From: CAVVNP01 sp963800235
GTDB taxonomy: Bacteria > Actinomycetota > Acidimicrobiia > Acidimicrobiales > Iamiaceae
Reading direction: 5' to 3'
Length of the DNA: 64,000 nt
Assembly (NCBI GenBank): GCA_963800235.1
Contig: CAWDAD010000001.1
Location: 1,922,001-1,986,000 of the forward strand
The notes under the pieces were generated by a model. The model was not told the origin of the DNA. It saw only the letters and a list, made by a program, of their open reading frames with translations, and searched no databases. The position numbers and the translations under genes are program-made. How positions within the stretch are numbered: the first letter of the stretch is position 1; each line of letters opens with the position of its first letter. Of this stretch, positions 61,522-64,000 are shown one piece after another.

Positions 61522-62420
61522 GTCGACCCCGCCCGGTCGGTCGGCCGGATCCCCGTCGACCCGCCCGGCCGGCGCCCGAGCGCCACCGGGGTGGGCGGCA
61601 CCCCCGCCTCGTCGCCGTCGAGGCGACCCAGCGTCACCTGGGTGCCGGCGGCCAGGTGCAGCTCCCCCGCCGCCGACCGGCGATCCAGGGCGAGCGACAG
61701 CACCCCGTAGGCGTCGACCACCAGGCCCAGCTCGCCGGGACCCAGCTCGTCGTAGGCGTCGGCGAGGACGGCGCTGCGGGTGCCGCCCTCCCACCGGGCC
61801 TGCACCCGGTCGCCCCAGCCCTCGAGGTCGTCCGGCCCGACGTTCAGCTGGGCGTTGCCGAAGTGGTCGACCCACAGGACCTCGGCGAGCAGCTCGCCGT
61901 CCTCCTCGCGGGCCACCGGGAGCACCCCGGGCAGCAGTAGGGCGGGATCGACCGCCGGGCCCAGGTCCTCGAGCGGGACGCCGGCGCACAGGTGGGCGGC
62001 GGCCGGGGCGAAGACGTCCCGGCCGTCGAAGGTCTTGCCGGGGCCGGCGAGCCGGTAGTCGGGGTTGGCGAGCTCGACCGCCCGGCTGGCCCCGCCGACC
62101 ATCGCCACCGCGGGGGCGAGCAGGCCGTTGTCGGGACCGACCAGCACGGACTGGCCGTCGCCGACCTCGATGGCGACCGCCTTGCGGGAGGTGCCGACGC
62201 CCGGATCGACCACCGCCAGCACGACCCCGGGGTTCAGGTAGGCGGCGCTGCGCGCCAGGGTGAGCGAGCCGGCCCGGACGTCGTGGGGCGGCACGTGGTG
62301 GGTCACGTCGATCACCGGCACGTCGGGGGCGATGCCGCGGATGACCGCCTTGACGACCCCGACGAACTCGTCGGTGGTGCCGTAGTCGGAGAGGAAGGAG
62401 ATGGTGTCGAACCCGGCCAT
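61518..62420 (-). CDS. SAM hydroxide adenosyltransferase / SAM hydrolase family protein (DUF62)
   Basis: Member of the fluorinase/chlorinase superfamily; most bacterial members split S-adenosylmethionine with water to adenosine and methionine. 300 residues. FLSDYGTTDEFVGVVKAVI holds the SAM-binding Asp, IDVTHHVPPHDVRAG is next, LVGPDNGLLAPAV and VLWVDHFGNAQLNV are core motifs. The protein has the His of VTHHVPP seen in hydroxide adenosyltransferases, not the fluorinase loop. The C-terminal about 30 residues are a Pro/Arg-rich tail. Confidence 0.88.
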   Translation of the reverse strand: MAGFDTISFLSDYGTTDEFVGVVKAVIRGIAPDVPVIDVTHHVPPHDVRAGSLTLARSAAYLNPGVVLAVVDPGVGTSRKAVAIEVGDGQSVLVGPDNGLLAPAVAMVGGASRAVELANPDYRLAGPGKTFDGRDVFAPAAAHLCAGVPLEDLGPAVDPALLLPGVLPVAREEDGELLAEVLWVDHFGNAQLNVGPDDLEGWGDRVQARWEGGTRSAVLADAYDELGPGELGLVVDAYGVLSLALDRRSAAGELHLAAGTQVTLGRLDGDEAGVPPTPVALGRRPGGSTGIRPTDRAGST

Positions 62421-62430
62421 GAGGTGGGGT

Positions 62431-62625
62431 TCAGCCGGCTTCGGTGTAGCGCTGCTCCAGGTAGGCGTCGACGTCGTCCTCGCGGATGCGGTACGACTTG
62501 CCGACCCGGGCCGCCCGCAGCTCGCCGGCCTTGATCAGCCGGTAGACGGTCATGTTCGACACGCGGAGGATGGCGGCCACCTCGGCCACCGTGAAGAACC
62601 TGGCTCGCGTCTTCTGATCGGCCAC
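62431..62625 (-). CDS. Excisionase-family helix-turn-helix DNA-binding protein
   Basis: Small DNA-binding protein, 64 residues. FFTVAEVAAILRVSNMTVYR is the helix-turn-helix, followed by AGELRAARVGKSYRIREDD, the wing. The GTG at 62625 has GGAAGGGG 8 nt upstream and is preferred to longer reading frames. A comparable HTH gene lies beside proC in mycobacteria, so this pairing is probably ancestral and unrelated to any mobile element; no integrase is present in the window. Confidence 0.85.
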   Translation of the reverse strand: MADQKTRARFFTVAEVAAILRVSNMTVYRLIKAGELRAARVGKSYRIREDDVDAYLEQRYTEAG

Positions 62626-62708
62626 CGGGCCAACCCCTTCCTCCGCTGTGCGCACCGTACCCGGTCCCCGGCTGGGGGGAAAGAGAGCCGTACGGCCCCC
62701 CGCGACGG

Positions 62709-63494
62709 TCAACCGCCGAGCTGGCGGGAGCGCTCGGTGGCGGCGGCGACGGCGTCGAGGACCGCCGCTCGGAGACCCCCGACCTCGAGGGCGCGCAGGC
62801 CCGCCGCGGTGGTGCCGCCGGGCGAGGTCACCGCCGCCCGCAGGGCGGTCGCGCCGTCGTCGGAGGCCGCCAGCAGGGTCGCGCTGCCGAGCAGCGTCTG
62901 GGTCGCCAGCGCGGTGGCGACGTCACGGGGCAGACCGACCAGCACACCGGCGTCGACCAGCGCCTCGGCCAGCAGGAACACGTACGCCGGGCCCGACCCG
63001 GACAGGCCGGTCACGGCGTCGAGCTGGGGCTCGGGCACCCGGACGACGGTGCCCACCGAGGAGAGGATGCCCTCGGCCCAGGCCAGGTCCTCGTCGCCGG
63101 CCGCCTCGCCGCCGGCGATGGCCGAGGCGCCCTGGCCGACCAGGGCCGGGGTGTTGGGCATGGCCCGCACGACCGGGACGCCGGGACCGGCCGCCTCCTG
63201 CAGCGACGCGAGGGTGACCCCGGCGGCGATGGAGAGCACCCGGCCGGCACCGGCCGCGACCGCCTCCCGGCACCCCGACGCGGCGTCGGCCGGCTTGAGG
63301 GCCACCACCGCGCCGTCCGCCGCGACCGGCTCGGCCGAGACGCCGACCCCGTGCTCCGCCCGCAGCTCGTCGCGGCGCGTCGGGTCGATCTCCGCCACGA
63401 CCAGCTCGGACGCCTCGGCCCAGCCGGCATCGAGGAGACCACCGACCAGGGCGGCGCCCATGCGGCCGCCCCCGATCACCACCAGTCGAGCCAT
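62709..63494 (-). CDS. proC: Pyrroline-5-carboxylate reductase
   Basis: Last step of proline synthesis, NAD(P)H-dependent; 261 residues. VIGGGRMGAALVGGLLDAG binds the cofactor, RAMPNTPALVGQGASAI is the conserved middle, and GLSGSGPAYVFLLAEALVDA is the PROSITE-type signature. The ATG at 63494 lies 7 nt past a TAGGGT -10 (63502-63507), with no strong ribosome site, so a leaderless transcript is likely. Confidence 0.95.
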   Translation of the reverse strand: MARLVVIGGGRMGAALVGGLLDAGWAEASELVVAEIDPTRRDELRAEHGVGVSAEPVAADGAVVALKPADAASGCREAVAAGAGRVLSIAAGVTLASLQEAAGPGVPVVRAMPNTPALVGQGASAIAGGEAAGDEDLAWAEGILSSVGTVVRVPEPQLDAVTGLSGSGPAYVFLLAEALVDAGVLVGLPRDVATALATQTLLGSATLLAASDDGATALRAAVTSPGGTTAAGLRALEVGGLRAAVLDAVAAATERSRQLGG

Positions 63495-63525
63495 GCGGGG
63501 AACCCTAGGGGTCCGTCGGGGGCGG

Positions 63526-63542
63526 GCCGGCGGCTCGCCGGC
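63526..63542 (-). terminator. GC hairpin directly after the unknown gene at the right edge
   Basis: Perfect 7-bp arms GCCGGCG and CGCCGGC around GCT start right at the stop codon of the edge gene and lie upstream of the proC promoter. No U-run follows. Confidence 0.4.
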
Positions 63543-64000
63543 TCAGCGCTGGCGGTCGGCCAGGGCCAGGCTCAGGTCGTCGATCATCCACTGGTCGACC
63601 CGGCTGCCGATCGACACCAGGACCAGGAAGCTGACGGTGCGGCCCGTGCGGATCGGGCTGATCAGCGCGTCGACCTTCTGGCGCGTGTCCCCGCCGGTGG
63701 GATCGGCCGAGGTCAGCGCCCCCCGGAACCAGACCGACTGCTCGCCCCGCGCCGGCAGGCCGGCGACCAGCGACAGCGGCTCGTAGGCGGGGTCGACGAG
63801 CTGGCCGAAGAAGGCCACGACCCGGGAGGCGCACTGGCCGAACTGGGCGGTCGAAGCGCCGTCGAGCACCCGCTTGGCCACGTCGGCGTCCGGGTACACG
63901 GCGGTGGTCGACAGCGCCTGCACCTGCTGGTCGGGGGCGCCGAGCGACCAGTGGTCGCCGTCGACCTGGGCGACCGGCGCATCGGCGCCGGCGACCCCCC
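63543..64000 (-). CDS. Unknown protein, 5' end off window
   Basis: Not recognised. The frame is open to the right edge, so the N-terminus is missing and at least 152 residues remain. The visible part has DGDHWSLGAPDQQVQALST near the edge, one cysteine, and a C-terminal domain (LVLVSIGSRVDQWMIDDLSL) without helices long enough to span the membrane. It could be the sensor domain of a secreted or membrane-anchored protein, but that is a guess from overall look. It is the neighbour of proC. Confidence 0.7.
   Translation of the reverse strand, partial: GVAGADAPVAQVDGDHWSLGAPDQQVQALSTTAVYPDADVAKRVLDGASTAQFGQCASRVVAFFGQLVDPAYEPLSLVAGLPARGEQSVWFRGALTSADPTGGDTRQKVDALISPIRTGRTVSFLVLVSIGSRVDQWMIDDLSLALADRQR

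Noticed and set aside
62431..62625. Prophage or integrated element signalled by the excisionase-type HTH gene
   Set aside because: No integrase, attachment-site repeats or change in base composition is seen; the HTH gene is a proC neighbour in other actinobacteria.

Overview
The window is about 72% G+C actinobacterial DNA. Two complex I clusters, a cytochrome bc complex with a split b6-type cytochrome b and a Tat-type Rieske protein, a MenJ-like menaquinone reductase, a rex-hem operon, an InhA-like enoyl reductase and many leaderless-looking promoters together suggest an aerobic, menaquinone-using actinobacterium, perhaps of class Acidimicrobiia. The class is inferred, because no rRNA or tRNA gene is present.

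Layout. 1-10,168 (minus): an 11-gene complex I operon, nuoA-B-C-D-H-I-J-K-L-M-N, with no nuoE/F/G; nuoN runs off the left edge. 10,254-14,531: an InhA/FabI-like enoyl reductase (plus), then a GT-C-like membrane glycosyltransferase and an acyltransferase-3/SGNH protein (minus). 14,666-35,920 (minus): a tightly packed run that reads, in transcription order, a 3-helix membrane protein, a 2[4Fe-4S] ferredoxin, split cytochrome b, Rieske protein, diheme cytochrome c, an unknown membrane protein, then a complete 14-gene nuoA-N. 36,158-38,193 (plus): a membrane-anchored cytochrome c and a menaquinone reductase. 38,221-43,789 (minus): lgt, a 640-bp repeat-filled gap, then zwf, gnd and pgi. 43,859-56,768 (minus, except one small plus-strand gene): a GGDEF-EAL protein broken by a frameshift, hemL, hemB, a Baeyer-Villiger monooxygenase, a HAD phosphatase, a cobA-hemD fusion, a second HAD protein, hemC, hemA, a precorrin-2 dehydrogenase and rex. 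56,983-64,000: an acyl-CoA ligase, a lipoprotein lipase, an ABC exporter pair, a 28-residue membrane peptide, a SAM hydrolase-like protein, an excisionase-type HTH protein, proC and a truncated unknown.

How it fits together. Most of the window concerns respiration and its supply. Complex I and the bc complex move electrons through menaquinone, MenJ saturates the quinone tail, and the hem genes supply haem. Rex, an NADH/NAD+ sensor, is encoded at 56,103-56,768. An 18-bp Rex-like operator lies just upstream of rex and another sits at the head of the bc-nuo run, so redox state may set both haem supply and the main respiratory chain.

Main unusual features: the physical joining of a ferredoxin-containing b6-type bc cluster to a full complex I operon, with two uncharacterised membrane proteins; two different complex I types less than 5 kb apart; the Rex-like operators; a two-part intergenic repeat (55-bp A units and 77-bp B units) found in the same A-B order at two loci, with a decayed B copy inside the first nuo operon; a frameshifted c-di-GMP gene; and genes whose best start is not a standard codon.
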